From Mycoplasmataceae bacterium (GTDB lineage: Bacteria; Bacillota_I; Bacilli_A; Mycoplasmatales; Mycoplasmoidaceae), in contig JAISBY010000010.1 of the NCBI GenBank assembly GCA_031265955.1, positions 248,001 through 312,000 on the forward strand: a stretch of 64,000 nt of DNA, in the 5' to 3' direction. How positions within the stretch are numbered: position 1 is the first letter of the stretch; the number at the start of each line of letters is the position of its first letter. Shown piece after piece: positions 1 through 14,774 of the stretch. A program made the translations under genes and the position numbers. The notes beneath the pieces were generated by a model that was not told the origin of the DNA, did not search any database, and worked only from the letters and a program-made list of their open reading frames with translations.

Positions 1-262
1 AATCCATGGTATTAGGGTGTTCTATTGAAGTATCGGTTGCATTTCATTCAATCGTTACTTTAGCAGGAGCAAAGGTTTGAATAATGGCTAAATCAGTTAA
101 GTGTCCTTTGCCAGTCAAAGCTAGCGATCCGTATAGAATAACTTTGAATTCAGTGGCGATGGGATAATGATGTTTGTAGTATTTTGCAGCGTTAGCTGGT
201 CCCATCGTATGGCTAGAAGATGGACCGTGGCCAATTTTATATAAGGTTTTGATTGTTTCCAT
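1..262 (-). CDS. sdaAB: L-serine dehydratase, beta domain (partial, runs off left edge)
   Basis: L-serine ammonia-lyase, an Fe-S enzyme converting serine to pyruvate and ammonia in the cytosol. The first 87 codons are visible. They carry the family N-terminal signature IGHGPSSSHTMGPANAA (residues ~10-27), then YGSLALTGKGHLTD and, after an in-frame TGA (Trp), a HPN motif typical of the beta domain. The start is set at the ATG at 262; a TTG two codons upstream is less likely. No clear Shine-Dalgarno is visible. The rest of the gene, and whether the alpha domain is fused or separate, lies outside the window. It would supply pyruvate to the PFOR encoded at 8.5-12 kb. Confidence 0.9.
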
Positions 263-289
263 AATCAAGGATTATGACACATTAATAAA

Positions 290-1186
290 TTACGAAAAAA
301 GTTTTTCCTGCTTTGCAAACTTATATTTTTCAAAACCTGTGAAATGATAGCGATTAACTAATTCCTGAAATAGTTTTTGGTCAATTGGTCTTTTAACAAA
401 ATCATGAATATTAGTTCCATCAAGAACATTGGTTTGGATGGTTGATAATTGTTTGCACATCATTGCAAAAGCTTTAGATTCATTAAATTTGGTTTGTTGA
501 GGTAAGGTTAATTTATCGAGCGATTCATAAATACCTTCTAATGATCCGTATTTGGTAATTAATTCAGCCGCAGTTTTTGGCCCAATCCCTTTAACTCCTC
601 TTAAATTATCGCTGTTATCGCCAGAGACACCTTTGAAATCCACGACTTGGCAGGGTTTTAGACCAAAAAAATTATCGCCGAAGTTATGAATCGTTACTTT
701 TGTAGTGTTACTAATACCAGTTTTAAATAGATTTACAATAGTTTTATCATTTACAAGTTGTAATAAGTCTTTATCAGAACTATAAACATCAACTTCAATC
801 TCGTGACTATTCATTATTTTGACAAAACTGCCAATAATATCGTCTGCTTCAATTCCCGGAATAGATAGATGTTTTATTCCGATAATTTTCATTGCATCCT
901 TGATTAAAGGAAGTTGAGTGAATAAATCGGTGGGCATCGGTTTTCGCCCAGCTTTATATTCGGCAAAGGTATCATGACGTAAAGTTTTCTTTTCATGATC
1001 AAGTGCCATTAATACATAATCGTATTGTGTCTCGTTTAATAGTTTCAAAGTAATTAATAATACTAATTTCAAAGCGTTAACTGGTTGAAGGTTATGTTGT
1101 TTGTAATACTCTAATTGATTATGTGTAGCATAAAATGCTCGATAAATTAAAGAATTACCGTCGATTACTAATGCTTTTTTAGTCAT
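290..1186 (-). CDS. 5'-3' exonuclease (PolA N-terminal domain homologue)
   Basis: Standalone 5'-3' exonuclease/flap endonuclease of 298 aa, equivalent to the N-terminal nuclease domain of DNA polymerase I; it removes RNA primers and flaps. The sequence opens with KKALVIDGNSLIYRAFYA (metal-binding Asp in the VIDGN motif), has EADDIIGSF near residue 110 and a helix-hairpin-helix region SGDNSDNLRGVKGIGPKTA near residue 185. There is no polymerase domain, as in other mollicutes. The start ATG at 1186 lies inside the 3' end of dnaE (8-nt overlap), so the two are probably translationally coupled. An in-frame upstream start at 1225 would add 13 unlikely residues. Confidence 0.92.
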   Translation of the reverse strand: MTKKALVIDGNSLIYRAFYATHNQLEYYKQHNLQPVNALKLVLLITLKLLNETQYDYVLMALDHEKKTLRHDTFAEYKAGRKPMPTDLFTQLPLIKDAMKIIGIKHLSIPGIEADDIIGSFVKIMNSHEIEVDVYSSDKDLLQLVNDKTIVNLFKTGISNTTKVTIHNFGDNFFGLKPCQVVDFKGVSGDNSDNLRGVKGIGPKTAAELITKYGSLEGIYESLDKLTLPQQTKFNESKAFAMMCKQLSTIQTNVLDGTNIHDFVKRPIDQKLFQELVNRYHFTGFEKYKFAKQEKLFS

Positions 1187-4097
1187 GATATTCCTTGAAT
1201 GATAGAGCCTGGTAACCCCGGTCATTAGCTCTTATAGTAACAATAAAGTTATTGTTATTAATTAAAATGCCTTTAATTTTCTCGTATACTCCAGGAAAAA
1301 TAGCAACATCAATAATTTTACTATCATCCTCAATTTTAGCGAAGGCCATTGCCTGATTAGTTTTGGTTTTAATTTCGCGATGGCTTACTAATGTAACTAA
1401 AGCGTGGATTACATTAGGTCCATCCGCTTCACTTAAACTTAAAATTTGATAGTTACCCCTATATTTCTGTTTTAAACTTGTAAGCGGATGTTCGACAAAA
1501 GATATACCTAATAAATTAAATTGTTCATCATCCAATTGTTTTTTAATAGCTATCGTTTCCTCGACTTGTTTTAGAATTGGCTTAATAATAAATTCGCCAC
1601 TAGTGGTTATGGTTTGAATTTTTTTAAATAATTCTGTAAGGTTGGTCAATAAGAAATAACGTGTTTTGTCTTCCAATAGTTGATCAAAGGCACCAACTTT
1701 AATTAAAACTTCCATGGTTTTTTGGCCGATACCATTATTCGCAAGTATGGCAATTGCTTGTGTATAGTTAGTAAATTTTTTATTTTTAACACTTGCACGA
1801 GCTTCTAAAATTTTGTTAATGGTTTCGTTACCAATTCCTTTAATGGCGTTGAAACCAAAAACAATCGTTTTATCCTTAATTTGAAAACTGTAATCTGAGT
1901 CATTTAAGCACGGTGGTAAAACATTGATACCGATCGCTCGTGCACTTTGAACATATACAGCAACTTTATCAACGCTATTTTCACTAGTAGATAACAATAC
2001 TGTGAAATATTCTAACGGATAATGCGCTTTTAGATATGCCATTCAATAACTAACGTATGAATATGCTAATGAATGTGAATGGTTGAAACCATAATTAGCA
2101 AATTCATAAATGAAATCAAATATTTTATTTAATTCAGATTCACTATATTGATTTTTAATGCCGCCGGTAATAAATTGTTTTTTAAGTTGTCCTAGTTTAT
2201 CAGCATTCTTTTTGGAAATAGCACGTCGAAATAAATCAGCTTCAGCAAGTGTGAATCCAGCTACTCTTTGGACAATCTCAATAACTTGTTCCTGATAAAT
2301 AATGATGTTATACGTGGAAGCCAAAACTTCTTTGAAGTCATTGTTAAGGTAATTAATTGATTGCGGATCTGCTTTGTTTTTTAAATAATCAGGAATATTT
2401 TTTTGAGGTCCTGGTCTAAATAGAGCAGAGGTGATAGAAATATCTTCAATTGAGGTTGGTTTAATTTTCACAATTAATTTACGCATTCCTGGTGATTCTA
2501 ATTGAAAAATTCCAACCGTGTCACCTTTAGTTAATTGTGTAAACACTGTTTTATCGTGCAAATCAATTTTTGATAAATCAATATCAATGGAATAATTCTT
2601 TTTAATTAATTTTAATGTTTCATTAATGGTGGTTAAATTTACAAGACCCAAAATATCCATTTTAATTAAACCCAATGGTTCCAAGTATTCCATAGAGTAT
2701 TGAGTGGAATTGATTCCGTCCGTGCTTCCTTGAGTAGGGATAACATCGTCGGTTTGGGTACCAGTAATAATTACTCCGGCCGCATGTAAACCAACTTGTC
2801 TTGGTAAATTTAATAGTTTATTAGCAATGTCAAATAGTTCTTCGTATTTGTTTGCAAAAGAGGCAATTTGTTTATTGTCAGCAATAGCTCCTTTTAAATC
2901 CAAGTCATACTCCATTGAAATTAGTTTACTAATGTTATTAACAATTGGTAAGTCGATACCCAACACGCGTCCAGCGTCACGAATTGACATTTTAGCTTTT
3001 ATTCTTTGGAAGGTAACGATGTGAGCTACGTGCGAGGCTCCATAGCGTTCGTATAAATATTCAATGATTTCGTTTCGGCGATTATCCATAAAATCAATGT
3101 CAATATCTGGTAATGTTTGTCTCGACGGATTTAAAAAGCGTTCAAAGATTAAATCATGCTCAATCGGGTCAATATCTGTTATTCCCAATACATAGGCAAC
3201 TAGCGACCCGGCAGCGCTACCTCTACCTGGTCCAACAAGAATTCCATTACGTTTGGCAAAATTCACATAATCTTGCACAACTAAAAAGTAGTCATTAAAA
3301 TGCATTTGATCAATAATGCCTAACTCTTTTTTTAAACGCTCAATGTATGATGATGGTGCACTTGATGAATTTAATCTTTGTTTTAGCCCATCGCGACACT
3401 TGGTTTGTAATAATATCTTGCTAGACACACTTTTATCATATGTTGCAAAGTTAATTGTTTTATTAAGCGTGAGTGTTCACGAACATGAATTAACCAAATG
3501 CTCAAGATTTTTTAGAGCAGTAGTTGAAAATTTTTGACGAGCTTGTGTTTCGTTTAACATATAGCAATCGTCATAATCATGGTTTTCCTCAAAAGCAGAA
3601 AGTTGTTGATCGCTGCCAATCGCCATTAGTGCTTTAAGATACTTTACATCCCCTTTATTTTCAAAAAAACATTCTTGGAAGGCAATCGGAGCATCTTGTT
3701 GGGAATTAACGTAATAAACGTCTTTGTGGTGTTTGAGCCATTTACCATTTTGCTCGCATTCTAATATTACGTATACATCGCTTGTAAAGTCGTTGATGTC
3801 GTACTCAATGTTGCCCATAACACGTGAAGAGATTTTGACAAGATTATGATAACCATTATTATTTTTGGCAATTAAAACCACTTTATTTTCGGCATATGTT
3901 ATTTGTAAACCGATAATCGGAATTAATTTATTAGCGGTTGCTTTTAAATAAAATTCCATTGCGCCATACATGTTATTAATATCTACTAAAATAACATACT
4001 TTTGCTTTTGTCGGAGTGCATGATTAATAATGTCATCAATTGATATTGATGACATTAATAATGAATAATGCGAATGAACACCAAGGTTAACAAACAT
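1179..4097 (-). CDS. dnaE: DNA polymerase III alpha subunit, DnaE type
   Basis: Replicative C-family DNA polymerase, 972 aa, interrupted by two TGA codons read as Trp. The N-terminal PHP domain starts with VNLGVHSHYSLL (residues ~3-14). The polymerase core has GPGRGSAAGSLVAY near residue 292, PDIDIDF (two catalytic Asp) near residue 332 and KMDILGL (third Asp) near residue 479. The C-terminal part holds helix-hairpin-helix segments (KGIGNETI) and an OB-fold-like end. This is DnaE, not PolC, since no inserted 3'-5' exonuclease domain is visible. It lies directly downstream of a 78-residue gene, with no gap, and overlaps the exonuclease gene, forming a replication operon. Confidence 0.95.
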
Positions 4098-4334
4098 TTA
4101 TTTACGTTTTAGTTCTTTCATGCGCGCTTTAATTTTTGATATTTTTTCTTTATCAGTCACTTCAAAACGTAACATGTACTCTAGGTCAGCATAACTTTTA
4201 TTGACAATTTCATCATCAAAGTTGGCGCTTAAATTTAATTGGTTTGGATCAATTCTTGCTGTTTTTGGTACATCAATTCTTTCAAATTCGTCAGGATCAA
4301 TCGCTGCGATTTTAATAGTTTTTGTTTTACCCAT
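4098..4334 (-). CDS. small conserved-looking protein upstream of dnaE
   Basis: 78-residue soluble protein of unknown function. It is charged, with a Lys-rich start (MGKTKTIKIAAIDPDEFERI) and a basic helical C-terminus (KISKIKARMKELKRK). No domain is recognised. The start at 4334 is decided by a strong Shine-Dalgarno (AGGGGGTC, 4339-4346); a start seven codons upstream would place that site inside the gene. Its stop codon abuts the dnaE ATG with zero spacing, so dnaE translation is likely coupled to it. The strong ribosome site, rare in this window, suggests it is the well-translated first gene of the dnaE operon. Confidence 0.75.
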   Translation of the reverse strand: MGKTKTIKIAAIDPDEFERIDVPKTARIDPNQLNLSANFDDEIVNKSYADLEYMLRFEVTDKEKISKIKARMKELKRK

Positions 4335-4389
4335 AAGTGACCCCCTATTTGTCAAGTCTCCACTTATTATATAAAAATAATATTTTGGC

Positions 4390-5364
4390 TTATTGATTAT
4401 GTCCGAGCATTTGTTTTAAGTAATTAATGACATCTAGTCGCATTTTTTTGGCTTGTTTGATGTCCTTTAAGGTAAAACCTGCCGCTAATTTATGACCGCC
4501 GCCACCATATTTTTCAGCAATTTGATTAATTGGAAAGTTACGACTTCTTAACGAACCTCGCCAAGCTTTGATAGTATCGTCGTAATATACAGTCATTCAG
4601 ATTTCTAAACCTCTAATGTTATTAAGGATATGAACCATTGACATTCTTAATTCAATTTCATATTTTTCAAAAGAATTTTTTGACAAAACCGCATAAGCAA
4701 ATTTTAGTTCCGCCATAAATTTAACTTTGCCCATTACATATGAGTCAAATTTCGCTTCCCTTAACGATTTTAAATAAATCGCATCATTAATTCGCTGACG
4801 ATCAAAATTAGTAGTCAATAGTTTAGAAGCTAATTGAAAAGTAGATGGTTTTGTGTTTAAATATAGAAAGCGGTTAGTATCAGTTACGATCCCGGCATAT
4901 AAAAAGGTGGCAGTTGGAGCTAAAATGTATTTTGGATCTCAAAAATATAACAACTCACCAATCATCTCACATGTTGCAGGATACGTTTGATCAATCCATT
5001 CGATTTGACCAATTGATTCCACTTGTGGATGATGGTCAATTCTAATTAGCTCCTTACAATACTTATGTCGTCCTGTTCAAACACGTTGCTCATTAGCAGT
5101 ATCTAGAATAATTCCAAGTGAGTCAGTTAAGAAATCGTTAGGAACATGTTGTTTATCAAAAGAAAAAAAACCTTTAGAAAAAGATTCGTCTAGAACATCA
5201 AGCCCAATGATGGCAACTTCCTTTTCAGGAAAAAGATCACGAACGTAACGTTTTAAAGCATAACAAGCCCCTAGCGCATCAAAATCAGGGACTTCGTGAA
5301 AAAATAAAGAAATTTTTGCATATTCTGTAATTTTATTAATAATGGCAGTTTTTAAAAAATCCAT
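4390..5364 (-). CDS. DHH/DHHA1 phosphoesterase (nanoRNase/pAp phosphatase type)
   Basis: 324-aa DHH-family phosphoesterase, likely degrading short oligoribonucleotides and/or pAp (NrnA/MgpA type). Visible motifs are FHEVPDFDALGACYAL (motif I, residues ~22-37), LDTA near residue 88, RIDHHPQVE (the DHH motif, ~108), a VTDTNRF motif near residue 163, and a C-terminal DHHA1 domain with GGGGHKLAAGF. Five TGA codons are read as Trp. It is separated from the dnaE operon by about 55 nt. Family assignment is firm; the exact substrate (nanoRNA, pAp or c-di-AMP product) cannot be told from sequence alone. Confidence 0.9.
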
Positions 5365-5434
5365 ACGGCAATTATATGATATTCATTGGTTATGTGTTTT
5401 TGAAGAAATTCATTTATATTTATTAACTAATAAG

Positions 5435-5959
5435 ATGAATTATTTTACAACGCATAAAACTCCAATAGGAAAAATCACGTTAGGAAGTGACGGCAAGAGC
5501 CTTACTGGTTTGTGAATTGAAAATCAAAAATACCACGGTGGTACGATTTTCAAAGAAATGAAAGAAAATACGAATTTACCAATTTTTAGAGATACAAAGC
5601 AATGACTTGATGGATATTTTGCTGGTAAAAATCCAACGACAACTCAAATGTCATTTAAACCAGTAGGTAGTAAGTTCCAACTAAGGGTTTGAAAAATGCT
5701 TTGCGAGATACCTTATGGTAAGGTAACAACTTATGGTACGATTGCTAGGAGAATAGCTAAAAAGATGAACAAGAAAAACATGGCAAGTCAAGCGATTGGT
5801 AATGCTGTGAGTCACAATCCGATTTCAATAATCATTCCATGTCACCGAGTGGTAGGAAAAAACGGTAGTTTAACTGGTTATGCGGGCGGGATATCGATAA
5901 AAGCAAAATTACTTAAACTTGAAAAGGTTGATATGAGTAAATTATTTATTCCTAAATAA
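5435..5959 (+). CDS. ogt: methylated-DNA--protein-cysteine methyltransferase
   Basis: 174-aa suicide DNA repair enzyme that transfers alkyl groups from O6-alkylguanine to its own cysteine. The active-site motif IIPCHRVVGKNGSLTGYAGG is intact near residues 137-156. The helix-turn-helix region (PYGKVTTYGTIARRI) precedes it and the N-terminal domain is present but shortened (~85 aa). The start at 5435 gives MNYFTTHKTPIGKITLG, which matches the family opening. TGA appears as Trp three times. The gene runs divergently from the DHH gene and converges with thiI, whose stop lies 6 nt beyond its own. Confidence 0.93.
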
Positions 5960-5965
5960 TTGTCA

Positions 5966-7138
5966 TTATTCAACAACTAAATGTTTCTTGAATATGTTTT
6001 CAGCGATTCTGTCAGCCAAATCTAATTCTTTTTCTAGAGAAATTGCTTTATGAATCGTTGGTTTAGTTACCGGATTAGCTGGGACAAATAAACTACAAGC
6101 ATCAGCAAAAGGTAAAATTGATGTATCGTAAGTACCAATTTTTTTAGCGACATCAATTATTTCACTTTTATCCATAGCCAACAAAGGACGAAGCACTAAA
6201 AAATCACCACTAGCACTTTGAATTGTTTGCATGCTTTGAATTGTTTGACTAGCAACTTGTCCGATAGATTCTCCTGTTGCAATAGCGATATAACCTTCCG
6301 CTTGCGCCAATTGTTTAGCAATTCTAAAAAAATATCGACGCATAATGGTAATTTGATAGCTTGAATCATGGATGTGACTAATCTCATGCTGCAATTTAGT
6401 AAAATTTGCAATATATAGTTTGGATTTATACAATTTATTATTTAATGTCAATATTTTTTTCAATGTACGAACTTTGTCCAATGCTCGTTCATCAGTATGG
6501 GGTGGTGAAATAAAAGTGAGAAAATCTACATGCATACCTTTTTTCAACAATAAATAACTAGCAACTGGCGAATCAATGCCACCAGAAATTAATACTAATA
6601 CTTTACCATTAATTCCCAGCGGGAAACCACCCATTCCTTTTATTTTTTCAAAATAAAAAATAGCATCTTTATATTTAATTTCAATCGTAATCATCAGCCG
6701 GGGATGATGAACGTCAACCGAATATTTTTTGAATTTATGTAATATGTCTCTGCCAATTTTTGCAGAAATTTCCATGGAATTAAGCGGATATTGTTTATTA
6801 GTTCGCTTAGTATTTACCTTGAATGTTGTTTGCTTGATATCTTTTTTTATTAGTGATTGAATTATTTGATCGGACAATTTTTTAAATTTATGAGAACATT
6901 CATAAGCAGGAATAATTAAACCAATGCCCGGAATTTTTTGCAATAAATTTATTATTTTTTCATTATTTTTGCTAGTAATACCGTTAATGATTAATGCATC
7001 AAACTGTTTGATGAATTTAATTGTCTTAAATTCTACTAAAACTCTTTTCACATTATCAAATAGACAATTAATGAAAGCTATTTTATTTTTCCCTTTGAGT
7101 GTTAATTCTCCGTATTTAATGTAAATAATTGATCGCAT
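5966..7138 (-). CDS. thiI: tRNA 4-thiouridine synthase ThiI
   Basis: 390-aa enzyme that adenylates and thiolates U8 of tRNA and, in other bacteria, feeds thiazole synthesis. Domain order is an N-terminal ferredoxin-like domain (IIYIKYGELTLKGKN), a THUMP domain (~60-165) and a PP-loop ATP pyrophosphatase with LVLISGGIDSPVASYLLL near residue 185. The conserved cysteine motif DACSLFVPANPVTKP is near residue 345. There is no C-terminal rhodanese domain, so sulfur would come directly from a cysteine desulfurase, not seen here. Its ATG overlaps the stop of the nuclease gene upstream (TAATG), implying co-translation. Confidence 0.95.
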   Translation of the reverse strand: MRSIIYIKYGELTLKGKNKIAFINCLFDNVKRVLVEFKTIKFIKQFDALIINGITSKNNEKIINLLQKIPGIGLIIPAYECSHKFKKLSDQIIQSLIKKDIKQTTFKVNTKRTNKQYPLNSMEISAKIGRDILHKFKKYSVDVHHPRLMITIEIKYKDAIFYFEKIKGMGGFPLGINGKVLVLISGGIDSPVASYLLLKKGMHVDFLTFISPPHTDERALDKVRTLKKILTLNNKLYKSKLYIANFTKLQHEISHIHDSSYQITIMRRYFFRIAKQLAQAEGYIAIATGESIGQVASQTIQSMQTIQSASGDFLVLRPLLAMDKSEIIDVAKKIGTYDTSILPFADACSLFVPANPVTKPTIHKAISLEKELDLADRIAENIFKKHLVVE

Positions 7139-7989
7139 TATTTTCCTAATATTTCCAATTCAGATTTAAGTCAAGCATGATCATCTTCAGTCATTTCTGG
7201 GGAAATTCCAGTATCAATGTGTTGGTGGTATCATTTAGTGGCAAACTGAATGTATTTATCTAATAAATTACGGTCAATTTCAAAATTAGCAACTTGAATG
7301 TCGTGATTAGAAGCTTCAAATTCTTCGGGAGCAGCATAGTCTTTGCCTTCTAAAAAGCCAATTGCAAATATCCCTTTAGTCGTATTACGTAAGTATAGAT
7401 ATAAGGCTAATTGCATTTGATATTCTTTTGAGATTTCAATACCATTCTCATTAAATCATGTGTTTTTCTTAGCGTTTTTTTCTTTGATAACTGGTAAACC
7501 ATTAACATCTTTAGTCATCTTTAGTTGATTATTTACTCGTTTATAGACAAAAGAATCAATTGATGATGTTTTGATTTCTAACATTGGCATGTCGGTAGAA
7601 TAATCAACTATCTTAAGTTTATTTAATGGCTCACCATCAGGAATTCCACCAAAAATTTTATTTTCTTTAAAGGCATCTCAGCCAATTTCTTTGGGATCAT
7701 ATATTTTAAAATCTATATTTAGTAACTTAGAGATATATGTCCTGATTTTAGGTTCAATAACATTACCCGCTTTTGCTAAAGTTGGATCCATTACATCTTT
7801 GTAAAGGTTAACCATCGTCATTCAAGTTTTAAATGGTGAGTTGTATTTATTTAAACCGAAGATAGCGGCAAATCTTGTACCAGTAATTTTTTTGAAACAC
7901 CATTTTTGTGTTTTTAAATAATTCGCAGTTAGTTGCACATGATTATTCACAACTTGAAAATTATTAAGACTATTTAAATTGATTGGCAT
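7138..7989 (-). CDS. YqaJ/lambda-exonuclease-like PD-(D/E)XK nuclease
   Basis: 283-aa protein with the layout of YqaJ-type viral recombinase exonucleases. The motifs are KITGTRFAAIFGLNKYNSPFKTW near residue 35 (compare the family's G-x-S-x(4)-LG-x-x-PY), GGIPDGEP (acidic residue, ~110), MLEIKTS (E-x-K, ~133) and YQMQLALYLYL (the Gln helix, ~190). All catalytic positions of the fold appear present, so it is probably an active dsDNA exonuclease. Many mollicutes carry a related protein (MPN551 family; name from memory). The start at 7989 removes a basic Phe-rich stretch but no Shine-Dalgarno supports it. It is translationally coupled to thiI. Confidence 0.75.
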
Positions 7990-8216
7990 TTGATAAGTAT
8001 TATAGATATTCTTTAATAATTCATTAAATTTGTGAATAAGAATAACCGAAAAAAATCGGAAAAAATTCCGAAATGGTTTTTGAACTTTTTGTCTTATTAT
8101 TGTTTTCCAATCTAAACTAAGGAGAAACAATGAATTGAAAATAAAGCAAACACATAACTGCATCCAAATAAAAGTAGTATGCGAATAAAATCACAAAAAT
8201 GAATAGGATATAATAT

Positions 8217-8447
8217 ATGAGATACAAATACTCAATTACCAAAAGAATTGATGAAAATAATGGTGAGGTAGATGTAATGAAAATTGGAGCTAAAGAACCA
8301 ACACTAAGAGACTTGATTAACAAACAAGGAATCTTAATAAACAAAATTTTGATAACTTTAAACAAACACGGCGAGCAAATTATAAAATTAGAGAGACATA
8401 TGACAAAGTTTGACAATCGAATAACAAAATTAGAGGAAAATAAATAG
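8217..8447 (+). CDS. small coiled-coil protein, unknown function
   Basis: 76-aa charged protein without recognised domain. Its C-terminal two thirds (residues ~35-76) form a likely coiled coil with Ile/Leu every 3-4 positions (LERHMTKFDNRITKLEENK). An in-frame TAA precedes the ATG, fixing the start. A TATAAT lies at 8209-8214, only two bases before the ATG, and AGGA at 8205-8208 could act as a weak ribosome site. It resembles the coiled-coil gene at 23.7-24.2 kb in style only. It could be a DUF16-like mollicute protein, but I do not see that family's N-terminal sequence. Moderate confidence that it is translated. Confidence 0.5.
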   Translation: MRYKYSITKRIDENNGEVDVMKIGAKEPTLRDLINKQGILINKILITLNKHGEQIIKLERHMTKFDNRITKLEENK

Positions 8448-8454
8448 TTGTCAT

Positions 8455-8495
8455 AAATATAAAGCTGAACCAGTTGCTAGTCCAACTTTATATTT
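8455..8495. terminator. inverted repeat between convergent genes
   Basis: A 10-bp inverted repeat (AAATATAAAG, 8455-8464, and CTTTATATTT, 8486-8495) sits between the stop codons of the coiled-coil gene and nifJ. It is AT-rich and could serve as a bidirectional terminator, though the stem is weak. Confidence 0.4.
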
Positions 8496-8506
8496 ATTGC
8501 TTCTAA

Positions 8507-12028
<3,522 letters not shown>

Positions 12029-12074
12029 TTATTTTCCTTAAAATTTTTATTGTTTTTGTTAAATACTTTTTGTA

Positions 12075-12104
12075 ATTATATATACAAGTATATAAATGTG
12101 TAAA
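12075..12104 (-). promoter_or_regulatory. predicted nifJ promoter
   Basis: On the minus strand a TATAAT box (12075-12080) is preceded at 17 bp by TTACAC (12098-12103), or at 18 bp by TTTACA. It lies about 55 nt upstream of the nifJ start and points away from the CA-leader unit, making this a divergent promoter region. Confidence 0.55.
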
Positions 12105-12164
12105 ACGAATATATGATGTTTATGAAATTAAGCATAATTGTTTTATTAATAAAACATAACACTA

Positions 12165-12170
12165 TATAAT
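12165..12170 (+). promoter_or_regulatory. -10 box of CA-leader locus 1
   Basis: TATAAT ten bases before the leader ATG at 12181. A usual start site would fall at or a few bases before that ATG, so the leader ORF would be leaderless. No strong -35 is visible; TTGTTT at 12138-12143 is too far (21 bp). The same TATAAT-to-ATG distance recurs at the loci near 30.97 kb and 55.50 kb. Confidence 0.6.
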
Positions 12171-12180
12171 CTTTCTCAAG

Positions 12181-12402
<222 letters not shown>

Positions 12403-13986
12403 CAGGAGTTGCAGCAATAGGAGTGAGTTTAACCCAATGTGCCAAAGATGATCCGACACCTGCGAACGACTATTGATTAGTCAAAAGTCAAGACACATTA
12501 AAAGGAAAGGGAGATATCGCTGTACTAATTGCTTATCACAATGGCGACATTTATAATGGTGCTTATGAAACTACTTCTAAAAACATTGCTATTAGTGGTG
12601 ATATCATTACTTTAAACACACCACCAAGTGCTATAACTCCAGTCACAATAATCGAAACTACTCATAATATTACTACCACTATTACTTTATTACCAGATGA
12701 TCCTGTGCCCATCCCGTTTGGTGGTAACTATGCGACATGAGAAGAACTTGATAATGAGACTACTCAGATTTTTACTTTAGGTAATGATGGCACAATTATG
12801 GGAGTAAATTCGACTAATTTAAGTAGTAAGATGCAATCACTAGATAGAAATGGGATTGATTTTGGGGATAATGTTGCTTCCATTGGTGAAAACGCTTTCA
12901 GAGACTGTTCGAGTTTAGGTGAATCTGGCACGGTCCAATATCTTAAATTCACGAGTGTTTCATACGTTGATCGTGGTGCCTTCTGTAACTGTGCAGGTTT
13001 AAGACAGGTTTATTTAGGCGGTGGGGCTACTATTAATCACGAGCTCTCCATCGGCCGTGATGCCTTCTATGGTTGTGTGAATTTGGCTTATTTTGGAGTG
13101 GATGCCACAGCACGGTTTACCGCCATCGGTACTGATGCCTTCGCTGACTGTGCGAGTTTTACCAACCGTGATTTTTTCCAAGTTAGTGATGCCAATTTAA
13201 ATAATCTCGGTGCATGAGACATAAATACTAATGCCAATAAAGGCGGATGAATTAAGAATTTACAGACAGGTTCAGCACCACAAACCTGCTTGGGTTGCAT
13301 TGCCTTTGGCGAAATTGACATTAATGCACTTGATTTCATCGGTGAATCTGCCTTTGATAACTGCGCGAGTCTAAAAGTAGTAGATAGTTGAACGAACAAG
13401 GGTTTAGGTAAAAATTCAATCGGTAACTGAGCTTTCGAGAAGTGTGTGAATTTAGTGAACATTACCGTACCAAATTTTGTCACTCTCATTCATACTGGTG
13501 CCTTTTCTGACTGTGCGAATTTATCAACGATAACATTACCAACTAGCGTCACTATCATCGATAACTATGCCTTCTATAATTGTGCGAGATTAACCAATTT
13601 TGAATTTGTCGAAAGCGATAGTTCCTCTACCAGTCTTTCCATCGGCGACCATGCCTTTGTTGGATGTGCGAATTTGAAACTCATACAACTGGCGACAAAA
13701 ACAAGCACAACCTGAACTGGTGCCAATTGATTTGATAGTTGTCCAGTGTTTGGAACTATTAAATCAAATCAATTAGCAACTAGTGCTAATATGGTGGATT
13801 GAATTACCCGTTTGCCTGGTGAAGGTAATACGGCATGATACGGTTTGCAAAACCCTGCGGAATAATAAATTGATCTTTTAAAATATTTAATCCTTGGATT
13901 TTGGTAATTAGAGTGTTAAATAGTGTTTTTCCTTGTTTTAAGTAATTGTTAAATATAAATAATTAGATGTTTTATCTTTATGTTTC

Positions 13987-14754
13987 ATGTCAAATGAAAC
14001 ATATAATTTGCGGATGGGTTTATCTTATAAAACAGCGCATTTAACCAAAACTTGAGTGAAATTATTGTTTTGTAGTTTGTTATTAGTTGGTTTTTTAATT
14101 ATTTGATTATTAATTGGTGAAATCAATTTATTACACCAACAATGATTAATACCTTACAAAGGAGTAATGTGATCAGGCAAAATAAACGATACTAATTATC
14201 TTAGTATTTTTAATACCTATTCCCAAGACATTACGTATTGAGATTCATCTATTACTAATGCCGATCTTTTTAAAAGCTACGCACAAGATACAACCAAATT
14301 TCCTAACGGTATTAGTATTCTTTCGTCTAGTCTAAAATTTAATGCACTCATATTAATTCCGTTATTAGTAACATTTGTTATTTCCATAATTATTCCGTTA
14401 ATTACTAGAAAATTAAAATGAATGGAAATTGACATTTTAATTTTTACTATTCCATTTTCGTTAGCGGCAATTACTTTTATCTTTAGCGGGCTAATACCAC
14501 AAACATTTGGAGCGGGATGGTGTTGATTAGTTAAGTGTTTGATATTGTTGGTTTCGCTTATCATATTCTTCTTGTTAACTAATTATTTCATTAATGGATG
14601 AATTGGAAGAAGTGGTTTAGCTGAACAGGCTATTAACGATATCACCGCTGATGAACGTGATCGCAATCAATCACGTAAGACCTTACGCGATTTAACTAAC
14701 ACTGCGAAAAAGCAAGACAAAATGGAATATGTCGATATAGATAAAGACAATTAA
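13987..14754 (+). CDS. membrane protein of unknown function upstream of obgE
   Basis: 255-aa protein with about four predicted membrane segments (residues ~25-47, ~117-137, ~150-170, ~180-200), a Trp-rich outside segment containing several TGA-encoded Trp, and a charged cytoplasmic tail (~205-255) rich in Asp, Arg and Lys. No family recognised. The start at 13987 gives MSNETYNLRMG; an alternative ATG lies at 14014. It is 20 nt upstream of obgE and probably in the same operon. A role cannot be deduced from context. Confidence 0.7.
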
Positions 14755-14774
14755 TTTGTTATAGTAGGTTTCAT

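Noticed and set aside
1179-4097. dnaE, nifJ, valS and others as frameshifted pseudogenes
   Set aside because: The interruptions are all TGA at Trp positions within one frame; table 4 gives full-length proteins.
8117-8416. Minus-strand hydrophobic ORF opposite the 8.2-kb coiled-coil gene
   Set aside because: Ile/Leu/Phe-rich shadow of an AT-rich coding strand; no ribosome site and it overlaps a better candidate.
13088-13489. Minus-strand ORFs inside BspA-like genes (also at 20.0, 32.0 and 46.3 kb)
   Set aside because: They recur in every LRR gene because repeats keep the antisense frame open; low-complexity Ala/Lys/Pro products without start signals.
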